The notes below the pieces were generated by a model. It was given only the letters and a program-made list of their open reading frames with translations, did no database searches and was not told the origin of the DNA. A stretch of DNA of 64,000 bases from Acanthacorydalis orientalis. Taxonomy: Eukaryota; Arthropoda; Insecta; Megaloptera; Corydalidae. Positions 40,850 to 54,164 of this stretch are shown here, piece by piece. The position numbers were made by a program, and so were the translations under genes. How positions within the stretch are numbered: position 1 is the first letter of the stretch; each line of letters starts with the position of its first letter. Where the stretch lies: contig CM068313.1 in NCBI GenBank assembly GCA_034766995.1, positions 34,029,996 to 34,093,995 of the forward strand. Reading direction: 5' to 3'.

Positions 40850-42036
40850 ATATATAGTGTTAAAATTAGAATAATTATCATTTTTAATAATAATGTTTTA
40901 TCGTATCGCACACAAAATTATCACAATGTAATATAAAACCATTGTGTCGCGTGTAACTTTAATGTTCGCTTGGATTTTCTTGCATAAATTGAATAAATTC
41001 GCATAGTTCTAGAACAACACACGATAATTTTCGTCTGCATATACTTACTATAGTGGAAACAGTAAACTCTGTGTGCGGTGCACTCTGCCTTATAATGTTC
41101 ATTCAGTCGTATCCAAAATTCGTTTGCATAAATTAACTATTCCGCTAATTGCTCCTAGACGCATTCGTGCGCCGTTTCGATGCATATAAGCGAACTGGGT
41201 ACGACACTGCACTGGTACGAGATGTTGCATATATAAAACCCATGCGAAACAATTCAATTTACTCTCTTTGTGTGGTTTGTTTTTGTTAGTAAATTTACTT
41301 GATTCAAATAAAGTTTTAGAAACATTTTTAATACGTTATAATTATGCGAATCTTCAAATTTATTCGTTTATTGTAATTTGAATTAAAATATTTTTTCCTA
41401 ATAAAAATGTATGCTGGTAGAGGCAATCGAATAAATTGTTTTTCTTTATTTCTTTTTATTTGGGAAATGGTTGTTCATTATTACTAATAATTAAAAAATA
41501 AAAATAAGCAACAAGTTCTAATTGTAAAAAAGGAAGGTAAAAGTAGAATGTTGATAATTCGTATTATTTTTTGTAAAGTATCTAGTAAGTTGATTTTAAT
41601 AGGCACGAATTTGAATTGAATTTAAATAAAAATATATTGTAAATCTAATGAAAAAGTTTTCGATTTTCTTAAACTGAAATAAGTAAGAAAATAAAAATGC
41701 ATACTCAAAAAATATGTCAACTTGCATTTAAAACAGCAGATAACTGTGAATAGAACAGTTCAAGGAGTTGAATAAACGATTTTGATATGTACCAGGGAAT
41801 CTTACTATGAATAATATGAAGAGTAACAACATATGTTGTTTCACTTACTGTATATGAAGACATTAAGAAGAAGTGGTGTGATATTATTTATCATAAAATT
41901 GTAATATTTATACTTTTAGGTTAAAAAAGGAAAATATATTAAAAACACATTTTTCATCTTTGTTTCATATATAAGTTTAATTGATATATGCGTCTTTATA
42001 TTCGATATATAAAAACCGCAATTATTTTTGCACTAA

Positions 42037-42099
<63 letters not shown>
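40850..42099. other. Gene-free stretch with a promoter-like island
   Basis: The island at about 40940-41290 is GC-richer than its surroundings. It contains TTCTAGAA (a heat-shock-element-like inverted pair, near 41007), two TTGCATAAATT boxes (about 40979 and 41124) and the TATA box described next. The rest is AT-rich with a TA array at 42041-42099. Confidence 0.4.
41230..41260 (+). promoter_or_regulatory. Candidate core promoter
   Basis: TATATAAA at 41230-41237, then TTCAATTT about 26 bases downstream as a possible initiator. No attached coding exon was found downstream. Confidence 0.3.
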
Positions 42100-42103
<4 letters not shown>

Positions 42104-43023
42104 CTTGGTGCATAATTAACGATCGTTTTGCCCAAGCCCTTAGATCTGTCAAATTTATAACATTTTGTTTAATTTTTCCTTCTAATATATTCCTTACTAT
42201 TTTGTTAGTAAAAATGCGTGTTGATAACTACCTTCATATTCGTCATATCATGCTTCATTACTTCAAAAAAGGATAGACTATAGTACAGTAATTTCTCGAT
42301 CTCCACGAACGATCGGTGAAAGTCAAGTTCGAAAATGGTTCAATCGTGTCAAATCTGGCACACAAGCTTAAAAGATGAGAAAGAAAGAGGTCGTCTGTCT
42401 AATTTTGATGATCAAACCTTTCATATGGTCGTGGAAGAAGACGAAAGTTTGGCAGGAAAGATGCTGGCCGAACAATTCAATGTTGATCATTCAACTATCG
42501 TCAGGCGCCTCAAAAATTTCAGTAAGACATGGGAAATGGTTGGATGGGTTCCTAACGAGCTTTTCGACGACAACAAGGCCAGGCGAGACCGCATATTTAC
42601 TCAATTACTTCAGAGAAACGAGAAAAATCCCTTTCTTCAGCAAACGTCCAGCCGTATGTCGAAAGTCGAGTCGTGTAATCCATCAAGGATAAGGAGTGCG
42701 ACTTGCTCGAGTACCCACCATGTGCTACCTCCGAAGTACCTACAAAATATCATGTTAATCGCTAGTTAAAAAATTGGCAGACGGGCAAAGTCTACGATGA
42801 TTTGAATGAACTTGTTGCCGATGCCAAAACGTGAATCGCATCGAAGAAACATTACTTTTTTATTCGTGAAATCGATCGTTTGTCAAGAAAATGAGAAATA
42901 GCTATTGAAGTAGCATGCGATTATACTCCAGAATGATCGTTTAAACATGTTTTGAGTGTACTTTATTGTTTTATTATTGAATAAATTTAGAATAAAAAAA
43001 ATATCGTTAATTATGCACCAAAG

Positions 43024-43026
<3 letters not shown>
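42100..43026 (+). mobile_element. Mariner with internal deletion, inserted in a TA array
   Basis: Terminal repeats TTAGCTTGGTGCATAATTAA (42100) and, on the minus strand, TTACTTTGGTGCATAATTAA (43026) are nearly identical. TA array lies on both sides. A transposase remnant follows MRVDNYLHIRHIMLHYFKKG; the longest open part (42335-42769) includes FDDQTFHMVVEEDESLAGKM, LAEQFNVDHSTIVRRLKN, GWVPNELFDDNKARRDRIF and TQLLQRNEKNPF. The reading then jumps to the C-terminal GKVYDDLNELVADAK and IEVACDYTPE. The whole catalytic middle is deleted and stops interrupt the ends, so the 927-bp copy is non-autonomous. Confidence 0.9.
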
Positions 43027-43074
<48 letters not shown>

Positions 43075-43723
43075 GTTTTGGTTTGTGAATGTATTAAATT
43101 TCATTTTATTAAAAAAATTATAAAAACGTTACTAGAAAAGTATTGAAACAGTATGTAGTGTAGAATATTAAAAAAAATGAAATAAAGATCTATATGAATG
43201 CAGCGCGAAATTTAAACTCAGTTCTCTATACAGCGTCGTGAACATATATATTCCCAGTGCCCTTCGTTAAAAGCAAATCCGCGTCATAGTGTCACCTCCG
43301 AGACTCGACTCCGGACCTATTAATATCATTCCGTTAGAAAATCACCCAAGTGTATACGTCGCAAAGTACAGCATATAGGCAAATAGCCGATGAATAAAAT
43401 CTTGAATACATATCGAAACTGGTTCAAACGAATCAGCGTTACGATTGAAATTATGTTCTATTATTAAAATTTCCGTTCTCGCTGCACGTTTGTACGTAGC
43501 ACAGATATTAGAGGGGATTTGTTGACATCGAAAATGAAAATATGTTCAGCCTATTGTTTAATAGATATAAATTGGTCTCTGAAAACCTTTACATCTTGGT
43601 AATCAGTCGAGTGTATGTGTTATGTAATGATTTATTGAATTTAGAATGCTTGTAGCGAATCAGTAAATGAAAATAACGATTCGTAACGGATGTAGTAGTC
43701 TTTTTGGGGTATTGAACTTTTAA

Positions 43724-43780
<57 letters not shown>

Positions 43781-44236
43781 TATAAGTATAAATAATTGAC
43801 ATGTTTTAAATTTATGTAAAATAAAATAATACAAGTACATTTGATTTTATTATACAAATTATTTCACAATCATTATCACAGTTTGTGAAAACAAAACATA
43901 TATTTTACTGCGTTTTATGACATTGTCAAACGTTTTGTTATGCAAGATGACAATAACTTCATTTTTATTTATTTCTTGTATAGCCTGAATATTTTATTTA
44001 TCGGAAATGATCTGTGAACATCGTTTGACTTCACGCCAAAACCAATGCAAACGTGATCAACATAAAATTCTGCACAATGTAATGCTATTTTGTACGAGAG
44101 TTTTGTCAGCGCGGCATGCAACAAAATATGTGTAAAATTTATAAAATCTGAAATTTAAATATTTTTTTAGACACGTGCACAATCATGTTTCATTCCTGAA
44201 ATTATTAAAATATATACATTTACGCTTACGCATGTA

Positions 44237-44296
<60 letters not shown>

Positions 44297-44995
44297 TAAT
44301 GTAATATTTTAAAGAATCCGCATGTGATTATTTTAAATATAATATAAATATTTTTACAAAAATTTCACCATTTTTAAAGCAGAACGATTTTAGTTTCGTT
44401 TTCTTTTAGTTGATTTGTGAACTTTACAGAAAATAGCTATAATTTTTTTTAATAATATAAGAATTCATATCTGTGAACTTGTGATTAATTGTTTACAATC
44501 AATCAAGTTTAACCTTTTGAAGACGGGGAGGGAAAAAGGGTGCTAAAACTTTTTAACAAATATTTTTCGAATAATTGAACATTCTTTTATTGTTTGTTAT
44601 TTTTATTCATTTTTCATTGCTTTGTGTACATGCATACAAGCATATATATATGTAATCCTGTAAAACTGTATTACTAAATCCTGAAAAATCATACTTATAT
44701 CCATAGGATTTCTTTTAAAAAGTTTGTTTCTATGTTAAAAAAAAAATTGTGTATTTTTATTTGCAAATCATTATAATAATGGAGAAATATAATTAAAATA
44801 ATTATATTATTAAGGGTTTTGATGATAGAATTCTTACATACAAATGTGGCACTGAGTTTTTAATTCAATTATTACTGAATGCTGACAATTGTTATTGTGT
44901 GTAGATATAGTATGAAGGAGTAGCAAACAAATTTTAAAAATAAATTCATCTGATACAGATTGTTTTACAAATTATTAACATTTTGTTAAATATTT

Positions 44996-44998
<3 letters not shown>

Positions 44999-45054
<56 letters not shown>

Positions 45055-45070
45055 TATATATATATATATC
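44999..45070. repeat. TA array, about 72 bp
   Basis: TA run with one TATGTTTATA break near 45050. Confidence 0.95.
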
Positions 45071-45654
45071 TTTCTATATGTACAAAAACCAAATTATCCA
45101 CAAAAAATTCGGTGACGTCGCTTATTTGCTTATTTATTTATGACGTCGAGGTTTTTATGGTACCCAATATTGTTTATGTCATACAGAAAATAACACGTTG
45201 CAATCTGTCTGCGATAATGATTGTATAAACATATTAACATGTAAAAAATAAAATAAAATAAAAATGAATTTTATTGATCATAAATTTTGTACAGGGCCGG
45301 GTTTGGCCTTATGATACATGATTTTGTGCGGTGCCCTACCTTTCCGGTATAGATCCGCATTTGTGGAGTGTGGATTGTATGTAGTGTTTTGTGTGGTTTT
45401 TATTAGTGTCTCTTGCTTTGGTTCCGGGAAAAATTTTCAAAAAACCGGGTATTAACATGTTTGTATGTATGTATATATATATAACAACACGTTGCAATAT
45501 ATATGCGAGAATGATTATATATGAGTTTTAAAAGAGTTTTAAAAAATATTTTTATTGTTTCTTCCAGTTACATGAAATGCTTATATTTGACAAGTGGGCG
45601 AGTGCCACACGCCTGAGGGATGGTAAGCGATTCGAGTAGGAGGCGAAGCTCTTG

Positions 45655-45720
<66 letters not shown>

Positions 45721-45839
45721 ATAAACTATAGTAAAAAAACACAATAGTAGTTTCACTGATGAAAAAAGCTTTCTTGTTTCATTTTTATTCAGCTGTAAAA
45801 TATTTTTTATATCTATAAATATTTGAAAGACAGTAAAGA

Positions 45840-45842
<3 letters not shown>

Positions 45843-45917
<75 letters not shown>
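45843..45917. repeat. TA array, 75 bp
   Basis: TA run with a single TACATA near 45903. Confidence 0.95.
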
Positions 45918-46195
45918 GAATACAGATATAATGTTAGATACACAACAACTGTTTTATACAAATACATGATGTCAGTTATGAAAAATTTCACAATGTCTAA
46001 GATGAGTGTTGTTTGTCAGGTATCCATTTGTTGAACTGTTATATTCTGCACTTTGTTGATCGTGATTATTTCTTATCGTTTCTTCACTAATATTTGTGTT
46101 ATTAACCACGATTGATGCGTTGTTTATTGGCTAAAATAAGATAATTTGAAGTAGTTAGTTAAATAATCACATAATATATTTGTGTTCTTAGACGT

Positions 46196-46349
46196 GATAA
46201 ATCACTTAAGTATTTATTTGTCACGGAGTTTTAGTTTTCAAACCAACTTCAGATAACATGTTAATGAAGACTGTTTATCAATAAACTATTTCAAGTTGGT
46301 TCAAGAGTTGAAACGAGTTATGGTAAATAAATATTTATACGATTTATCA
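46196..46349. repeat. Inverted-repeat (hairpin) element, MITE-like
   Basis: Arms 46196-46250 and about 46297-46349 are imperfect reverse complements. Both outer ends read TGATAAATC, followed by AGTATTTATTTGTCA/AATATTTATTTACCA, and the inner ends share CAAACCAACTT/GAACCAACTT. The spacer is about 45 bp with ATAAACTATTT. Non-coding and single copy in this window. Confidence 0.6.
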
Positions 46350-47971
46350 GGTCCAAGGCCATCAGGACAAGATCATCCTGTAAAGTAAACAATTATAATA
46401 TTAAAAATACAATTTAAAAAAGTATATATAATGTGCTATGAAAATTATTATCTTTATATTTATTATACATAATTAATTTGTTTGTTAACATTTAATGTTC
46501 TAATTAAATAGATTATTAAAGAGTGTCCAAAATACAGTACTTAATTATAGAAAAAAGATGTTTTTTAAAGAAAGGTATATTTGTTGTCAGATTCCGATAC
46601 TGGCCACAGAAATCGAGAATAATTTATTGGCGAATATTTGCACTTATTATGGAAATTTCAATGTTAAAATACATACTAAAAATAAAAATTAATTTTATAA
46701 CATTTTAGAAAATTAATTTTAATGATAAAACAACAAATAAATTTGAAAATAATTTTTGACAAACTTTGATGAACTTGTTGAATTTTAGATTTAAAAAAGG
46801 GATTCATTTCCAATCAAACGAATAACTTAAATAAAATCTATGTGAATATTCATAAAATATCTCTTAATAGAAATTAAAATATTTAATATAAATTTATATA
46901 TATATATATATATATAGTAATCTGTCCTTACGATTTGTTTTAATTTTTATTAATATCATGATCATTGTTTTAATAGACTTCAATAATAAAAATATAATAA
47001 ATAGAAAAAAATATTGTTTATATACTGTTTAAAAAATGACTTGCGGCAAATTTTTAAACTTACGTTTGTGTTTATTCGTATTTTTATGAACTCTATTAAA
47101 AATATGAAAGATATTTTCGGAAATAATTTCCAAAATAATTAAATCTCAAAAACGATCATCTCTTATATACAAACAAATGCACGCACATGTATAAATGATG
47201 TAAGATTAAGTAGGCGTCATTATTTTGTTGTCAGATGATAATTTCGCCCGTTTTACTGGAGAGATCTAAATGAGCGTTGTAAACACCTGTGCGGGTCCCA
47301 CAGATCTTCGATACATACACTAGTATACACATTCTAGCATACTTACAACTACGAAGCTGTATAAAATGCATACGAGTTCATTGTGTGAGTAGATGTACGA
47401 ACATGTTCATGCTTACACACGTACATACACATTCTAACGTATACACTACAGGGAGTAATACCAACATTACAAATGACACGCGATTTAAGTTGCGCGCTCG
47501 TTAAGGTGGGAGGGTGGTTACAGTGCTTTTTTTTGTAATAGCAACGTTAGCAGACTTTTTTATGTAGGAATCGGTTTGGTAAACTATCTGATCATTTTGG
47601 AAAAACAATGGTACAAAAAGAGTGTTTTGATATTGTTCGTCTAGATCTTACTTTTGTTTACCATCATAAGATAAACAATTAATTATTAGTAAATTTTATA
47701 AAAAATCTAATATTCGTTCCAATTTAACAGTTAAAATAATTAATTTACATCGATGTGCCATTTCAAAATGTTTACTCTGAGCCTTATAATGATTTATTTC
47801 CAAATTTCTTACATATTATTAATGAAAAGTAATATTGTTACTAAGGTATGCTCGATGCACGATTCATTTTAATTTCAATTAATTAATAAACATTATATAT
47901 GGATATCCATTCATAATGGGAAAAGAATTCTTCTCATCAAAATTTAACTTTTTTATATTTTCTTTAAAGTA
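46350..47971. other. Gene-free stretch with one GC-richer island
   Basis: Short TA run at 46896-46915. The block at 47200-47520 is less AT-rich (GTGCGGGTCCCACAGATC, TTGCGCGCTCGTTAAGG) with CATACACATTCTA-like repeats near 47323 and 47425. It has no sustained frame with recognisable protein content and could be regulatory. Confidence 0.35.
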
Positions 47972-48573
47972 GTTTATGTAGATACTAATATATATGGCAG
48001 AATTATGATATAAAATTAATATTCTAAATTCTTAAATGATTACATGCAAATAATGAATGATAAAATTACTTGAAAATTAAACTTTAGAAGAAATTATTTG
48101 TTTTATGTGATAGTTTTTACATTCAGCACATTTTTAGATATATAGCTAATCTTAAAGCGTTTCAAAAGTATATGTTAGGCATTAACGACATATATTAAAA
48201 ACACATGTCAACACATGAAACATAAAACATTTAACAGTTAAATGAAGCTATGAGAAGTAAAGTAGAATCTCCAATTTATAAATAATCGTTTATGTAGATA
48301 TTAATATATTGCTGAATTATGATGTAAAATTAATATTCTAATTTTTTAAATGATTAAATTGACGTAATGAATGCTAAAATTACTTAAAAATTAAACTTTT
48401 GGGGAAATTATTTGTTTTACGTGATATTTTTTACATTCAGCCTATTTTTAGATGTTTAACTAATTATCAAAGATTTCAAAAATATATGATAGGTATGAAC
48501 AACAAATATTAAAACACATGTTAGTAAATCAAACAAGAAACATTTAACAGTTAAATAAAGCTATCAGGAATAA
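47972..48573. repeat. Tandem duplication, period about 316 bp
   Basis: Unit 1 (about 47972-48261) and unit 2 (48288-48573) align end to end: TTTATGTAGATA, GAATTATGATRTAAAATTAA, AAATTATTTGTTTTA, TTTTTACATTCAGC, CATTTAACAGTTAAAT. Substitutions and small indels separate them, so the duplication is not recent. Non-coding. Confidence 0.85.
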
Positions 48574-49503
48574 TATCCTCTCAATTACTACAAGTTATAT
48601 TGTAATTACTTTTAAGTAAGAAGTAAAATAATTATATTTTATTCGTTCAAATGAATATTTGGAAAATAAACATTAGGAACTCGGGTTAAAATGTACTTTT
48701 ATATAAACATTATCTCTGTCTCTATATATACAGATACTACTCACTTAAATATTTCATTAATAATTCGATTTTTTTACCATATATCTGTTTATAATTATAT
48801 ATTATTTTTTAAGGAATATTTATAAAATACTAAATGGTAAGCTAAATTATATAAAGAAATAAGACAGAAATAAGACATATATAAAAAATACAGACCGATT
48901 GTGACAAAATTTTTTTCTTGTGGTTATAGTTGAAATATTATAATCACTAAACTGGTGGGATAAACAAATAAAAATAAAAGTTATTGCATTTAAAGAATTT
49001 TTCAGTAGCACAAGATTATTTTCAGAAAAAATATTAAACCTGCATTAAAAAATCTTTTTTTTAAAAAATAAATGAGTGACGTGCTGAAAATATATTTTAT
49101 TATGTTCATTCATTTTGTTTTTTTATGATAACATTTTTTTGTTAATTTTAATGTTGTCTTTCGAATATTTAATATGCAAAATAGTTTATTCAAATGTTAA
49201 AGTAATAACATTTTAGTGAACATTTGATATCATGAAATTAATCTTGAATTAAATATGCATGTATAAAAAGAATGAAATATACACTCTTACGTATGAGTGA
49301 AGAAAGAAATGAGTAGGAAAAACATGTTATTTTAAAATATAAGGAACAGGAACGAGAAAAAATACAATTCGTAATCAGAAAATCAGAAAAAATTATTAAT
49401 TTAAATTATATACTTATTATACGAATTTCAAAATAGCCATAATTCGTTATTTTTTTATCAGATTCTATATTTTTCAGTACGGTTACGTCCATCTGACTAA
49501 TTA

Positions 49504-49728
49504 ATGATTATTTTTTTCGACACCGACATTTCACAACTCGTGAGCATTATTAAATGGAGAAATGTGGAAATTATTTGCGGAATCATAAATATTGGAACAA
49601 TAAAATACAAGTGCGGTATAGCATTACAAGAAAACATTAGTCAAAATCACGGTGCAAATGTTATTATAAAAGCGTGCAGCACGAAGACTGCGCGATACGA
49701 TGATAAATCCTATCACGAGGCTCTGTAA
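49504..49728 (+). other. Unrecognised 74-codon frame
   Basis: An ATG frame with mixed composition (IIKWRNVEIICGIINIG, HGANVIIKACSTKTARYDD) in a GC-richer patch ending at TAA. It is more protein-like than most frames here, but it has no family signature and lies immediately upstream of a TATA box, so it may be only promoter sequence. Confidence 0.2.
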
Positions 49729-49743
49729 AAACTGTTGTTCGGT

Positions 49744-49807
49744 TATAAATACACAAGACGAATACGAATTCGTACGCTACGTTTCTCAGTAAGAGATTTT
49801 AGTAAGT
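49744..49807 (+). promoter_or_regulatory. Candidate core promoter with TATA box and arthropod initiator
   Basis: TATAAATA at 49744-49751 is followed by TCAGT at 49776-49780, the arthropod initiator motif, 34 bases from TATA start to the A. A donor-like GTAAGT follows at 49802, so a short untranslated first exon is possible. Downstream coding exons were not found in the window. Confidence 0.4.
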
Positions 49808-50897
49808 TTTGCTTTAATAATGGAAGTGTTAAATGCTATCATCACGCAATTATTATTTTACAATGAGTAAAAGTAAGAAATATTAGCGATGTTCTAAGGA
49901 AATTATAGTAAATGTGGGCAGTTTCGAACTATATTAATAAGTTAAAAATGGTATAAATTAACGAATCACAAACATTCATATGCATCTCTGTTCATTCGTA
50001 ATTTAATAAAACTAATTTAATAGAGGCGAAATTAATAATGCTACAAATTTATTTTGATCAATAGCATTAAACACATTTTTGTAGAGATACAAAAATGTGT
50101 GTTTTCTCATTAAAGATTGATTGAACGAAACATTTCAGCTTGCTGTTATACTTGTTGTTTTTTTTTTAAGCAAACACTCGGTAATTATTATTATATTACA
50201 TTAATTTTTATATACTTTGTGATTTTTTTAAAAAAAATATTTCAGTATGCGGATTATATTATTTTCTTAGATATTTATAATCGTGACTTAGAAGACCGAA
50301 TTACTAAATGATACAATCTAATTTGTACACGCAAGTGCTTTTGTAACTTTAATGTTACTAGGTTTAGCAGTGAGTTTAATTCACACACACATACATAAAT
50401 ACATACATATATATATATATACACACACATAAACATTGGAATTATTATTAGATCTATGAACTGTTTTTTACTAAACAAATCGATAAAAAGTAAATAATAT
50501 TTAAGAGAAAATTTTCGAGAACACCAAAAAAATTAAATTATGTAAATATAAGAATTTTTTTTTATAAAACAAAGTGTTCAATAAATAATATGTAACAAAT
50601 TATATATTTTTGTACATTAAAATAAATGTGCACACAATAGATAACACATTTCAACGTTCTAAGTTTCAATCAGGCATTAAATGTAAATTCATAATTATTT
50701 TTAGAATAAACTTTTGAATAGATTTTTTTAGAAAATTCAAACTTGATAGTTCAACTAGAACAATAAAATAAGGGGAACTTCGAATTATTCTGCGAAAGTC
50801 TAATTCAGACTTAATTTTGAAGACGTTTTAAAACAATTAAAAATATAAAATAAACTCACCTTGATGCTTTTAATACAAAAATGTTAACTGTCAATAT

Positions 50898-50933
<36 letters not shown>

Positions 50934-50936
<3 letters not shown>

Positions 50937-51737
50937 GACGTTCGTTTGATAAGTTTGGAAAATTTCTATGATATGCCTCCACCCTTCATTTGGTAACGTC
51001 ACGGCTATCAAGTGTCACTTTTCAAATTAGCACAGGCAAAACTTTAGCTAAAGGCGACTCATTGTTCACGTTATACAAATGTTTGAAGCAAGCATTGTAG
51101 CAGTTGCCGCAAAAATGGAAAAATCTAACATGCCTTTTTGCATTAATTCCTCATTGTGAATGAAACATGGATCCACCACTACACACCTGAGTCAAAGCAG
51201 TAGACAACGACTAATAAAAGTGCGCCGAAGAAGGCGAAGAACGTTTTGTTGGCTAGGAAAGTGATGGCCACTGTTTTTTTGGGATTCCCAACGAATCATC
51301 CTGATCAACTATTTAACGAATGAAAAACAATAACAGGAGTCTATTATGTAACATTATTGGACTCTGAAAGAAGATCTGAAATGAAAACGGTCAAGATTGG
51401 CGCACAAAATAGTGTTCTTTCACTAAGACAATGTGCCGTCTCACAAATCGACCGTATCAATGGCAAAATTGCACGAATTAGGCTTCGAATTGACTCGTTA
51501 TTCTCCGGACTTGGCCCCGTGCGATTTCTTTCTCTTCCTAAATTTGAAAATTTGACTCGGTGGGAAGAAATTCTCGTCGAATGAGGATGCTATCGCTGCC
51601 GTCAATATGTATTTTTCAGACTCGCTTGACTAAGTGTATAAGTCCCAAATGGAGACTATGTTGAGAAATAAAATCGTTTTTTTTTCCAAAAAACGATGTT
51701 TAACTTGGTATCTTACCATACTTATCAAACGACCCTC

Positions 51738-51740
<3 letters not shown>
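50934..51740 (+). mobile_element. Mariner with 5' deletion, inserted in a TA array
   Basis: Left end TACGACGTTCGTTTGATAAG and, on the minus strand, right end TACGAGGGTCGTTTGATAAG are matching terminal repeats, with TA array on both sides. The 3' two-thirds of a transposase is readable: VNETWIHHYTPESKQ, APKKAKNVLLARKVMATVF, a decayed FHxDNVPSHKSTVSMAKLHE and LGFELTRYSPDLAPCDFFLF, then LGGKKFSSNEDAIAAVN. The DD34D metal-binding triad is visible, but the first Asp is Asn (VNET for VDET). Stops and a frameshift break it, and the N-terminal DNA-binding domain is deleted. Dead copy, 807 bp. Confidence 0.9.
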
Positions 51741-51772
<32 letters not shown>

Positions 51773-53040
51773 AATTTGTATGTATGTATATAAATGAATA
51801 AAATATTTTTCCTGAATGATAAACTATAAACTTATATGAAACAATCAAATGATAAAAAACATATGAATCGTTTTGTATAAGAAATCCGTAGGTATTGCGT
51901 GGGAATTGACGTGTTGCCCACCATTAGCCCCCTGTTGCTCGAAACATCCCAACAACCTGATTATTTGTACAAATCTTTCCGCCCAATGTTTATTTGCAAA
52001 GATAGTGCTTGTGTTGGGTTAATGTGTTCATTTGTTTCAGTTCGTAAATTTATGGTCTAGATTTTTAATGATAAATATGTTATGATGTTATTTCTGTCTG
52101 AAATACTATTTGAAAGACAGTAAAATGTGTAGTAGAAAAATCATTTAAAGGTAATTATTATAGTTAAACTAACTTATAATACATACACTTTTAACCTCGT
52201 TTTATGGAAACAAATGCACATACGTTCATTATGATATTAATATTAGCATTTGAATTAAACCAATTAAGGGTATTTTTAAAGGTCAATTAATTAACATGGT
52301 AATAAAAAAACATGTTATCTTAAATTCTTCCAATTGAAACTTATAGATTTATACATTTTTTAAATAAAAAAAACATATAATGCTAGATTTATAAGAGAAA
52401 TTAAGAATATTAGTATTAAAATACATCCAGTGTGTGAATATAACAGAAATGTTCAACATTTTTTATTTCAAATTCGATTAAATGTGTAATTACTTTTTTG
52501 GGTTATTGTTTTTCGCATAAATGCTTCTTTATTTTTAGAAAATTTGTTACTAATTTAATGAGAGAACGTATCTAGGCTTCAAAGAATGAACTTCCATTAA
52601 TCAATCTTCATGATTACTGTAATAAGTCCCAGTTTATAGCAGGAAAACAGTTGAGATGCTTCATAAAATTTCTGACACTAGTTTTGCAAATGACTAGCGT
52701 TGAGAGAGACTAGAGATTAGCGATACTACAAATTTGGTGAATGATTTAAGTTTGTCTCTTATTTCATCAGTTGAAGAAAAAAATAGATACATTTAAAATC
52801 AATAATATATCAGTGTTTAGAAAATATTATTTCAAATGTCAACAACTTTAAGAATGAACCATACAGTCCGTCATTTAATACATTCTTCATTAACAATGTA
52901 AAAGGAAGTAGTTAGTTATTCTAAATGAAACATATATTAATAAATTAAAATTACGAACTTATTTAAGAAAATGTAACAATAATAATTGTCATTTTCTGAA
53001 TTGAAATATACTAATGTTTCTTAAAACTGAATTAACTTTT

Positions 53041-53092
<52 letters not shown>

Positions 53093-53536
53093 TGTTATTA
53101 GTGAATTAAAATGTTAATTTTAATTTGTTTCATTGTGTTTGATTATTAATAAAATTAGATCACTGGAAATAATAATACTTTTTTTTAAAGTCACCATCGA
53201 TGTTACAGAAAAGTTAAAAAAAATGTTCAAACAGTAAAATAGAAAATTTAATCGTAGGAAATAAAAGAAATATTAATACATGAACTGTTCGTGAAACAAT
53301 ATTTTGATACTGTATAAAATTGTATGTAGTCAATATATAGTCAATATAATTCGTTATTTTATTAACATGTTACTCAGTTATTATAATAATCAATAACAAT
53401 GATATTTTTAACACGAATCTATTTATATTTAAATTCGTTGTTATTTTCAAAAATTGATATTTCATTCCTTACGTATGACTAAAATTAAAGAGTGCGAAAT
53501 TAACTGAATTTAATTAAATATTTAGATGTTTCATTA

Positions 53537-53539
<3 letters not shown>

Positions 53540-53598
<59 letters not shown>
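53540..53598. repeat. (TA)n array, 59 bp
   Basis: Pure TA, ending at GGGCGGGAGAGC. Confidence 0.95.
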
Positions 53599-53601
<3 letters not shown>

Positions 53602-54164
53602 CGGGAGAGCTGAAGTAATAAAATATGTTAATGTTTAATTAAATTCAATATATTGACTATAATTTCATTTTAACCATATTTATATAACATGAGTATGTAA
53701 GAAAAAAATAAACACAAATCTGTTTTAAATAAAGCACTTAAAATCTGACACCGTACAATATATTTCTCATACGTACCTACCCCCATTTATTCTGTAATAA
53801 ACACGCCATTATAATATTAGTATCAAAACAACATCGTCTGACATTAACCCTATGAGAAAGGTTACCTAATTTCTTCAAAGACTCTTCGTGTAAGCGTTAA
53901 AGACAGGCTAAACAGGCCGTGAGTTTGTTTGGAAGGTGAGTGGGTGTTGGATAATGCGCTACGGGGTGTACGAAAAGTGAAACAAACGGGGATGGGTATT
54001 CGATGTTGTCTAAGGCGATTAGCAAGTAATTTCACACCATGGCAAGCAAACCAAATGACGCAAGGAGGTCTCTCTTATATGTATATACATACATAATATA
54101 GGTGTACATGTATCTTGAGTTTATTTTGCGAAGACGACATACACATCTAACGGCTTGTTTGCAT

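Larger units (their letters stand above)
43027..46195. other. Gene-free stretch
   Basis: TA arrays at 43027-43072, 43727-43775, 44237-44293, 44999-45070, 45655-45717 and 45843-45917. GC-richer blocks at 43190-43530 and 45285-45440 have no open frame. ACACGTTGCAAT plus a degenerate GATAATGATT tail is repeated near 45193 and 45486. The minus-strand peptide ELRLLLESLTIPQACGTRPL near 45600-45660 is protein-like but unidentified and may be a retroelement relic. Confidence 0.4.
48574..50903. other. Gene-free stretch with one promoter-like island
   Basis: AT-rich except about 49500-49810. A short TA/CA run lies at 50381-50430. Confidence 0.45.

Noticed and set aside
42375..42692. 105-codon frame in the mariner at 42100
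   Set aside because: Alternative frame; the transposase motifs are in the frame from 42335.
44521..44560. TTTAACCTTTTGAAGACGGGG as a second piggyBac-like end
   Set aside because: No matching inverted end with TTAA was found nearby.
50117..50311. 64-codon plus-strand frame
   Set aside because: AT-rich hydrophobic noise without domain signature or splice context.
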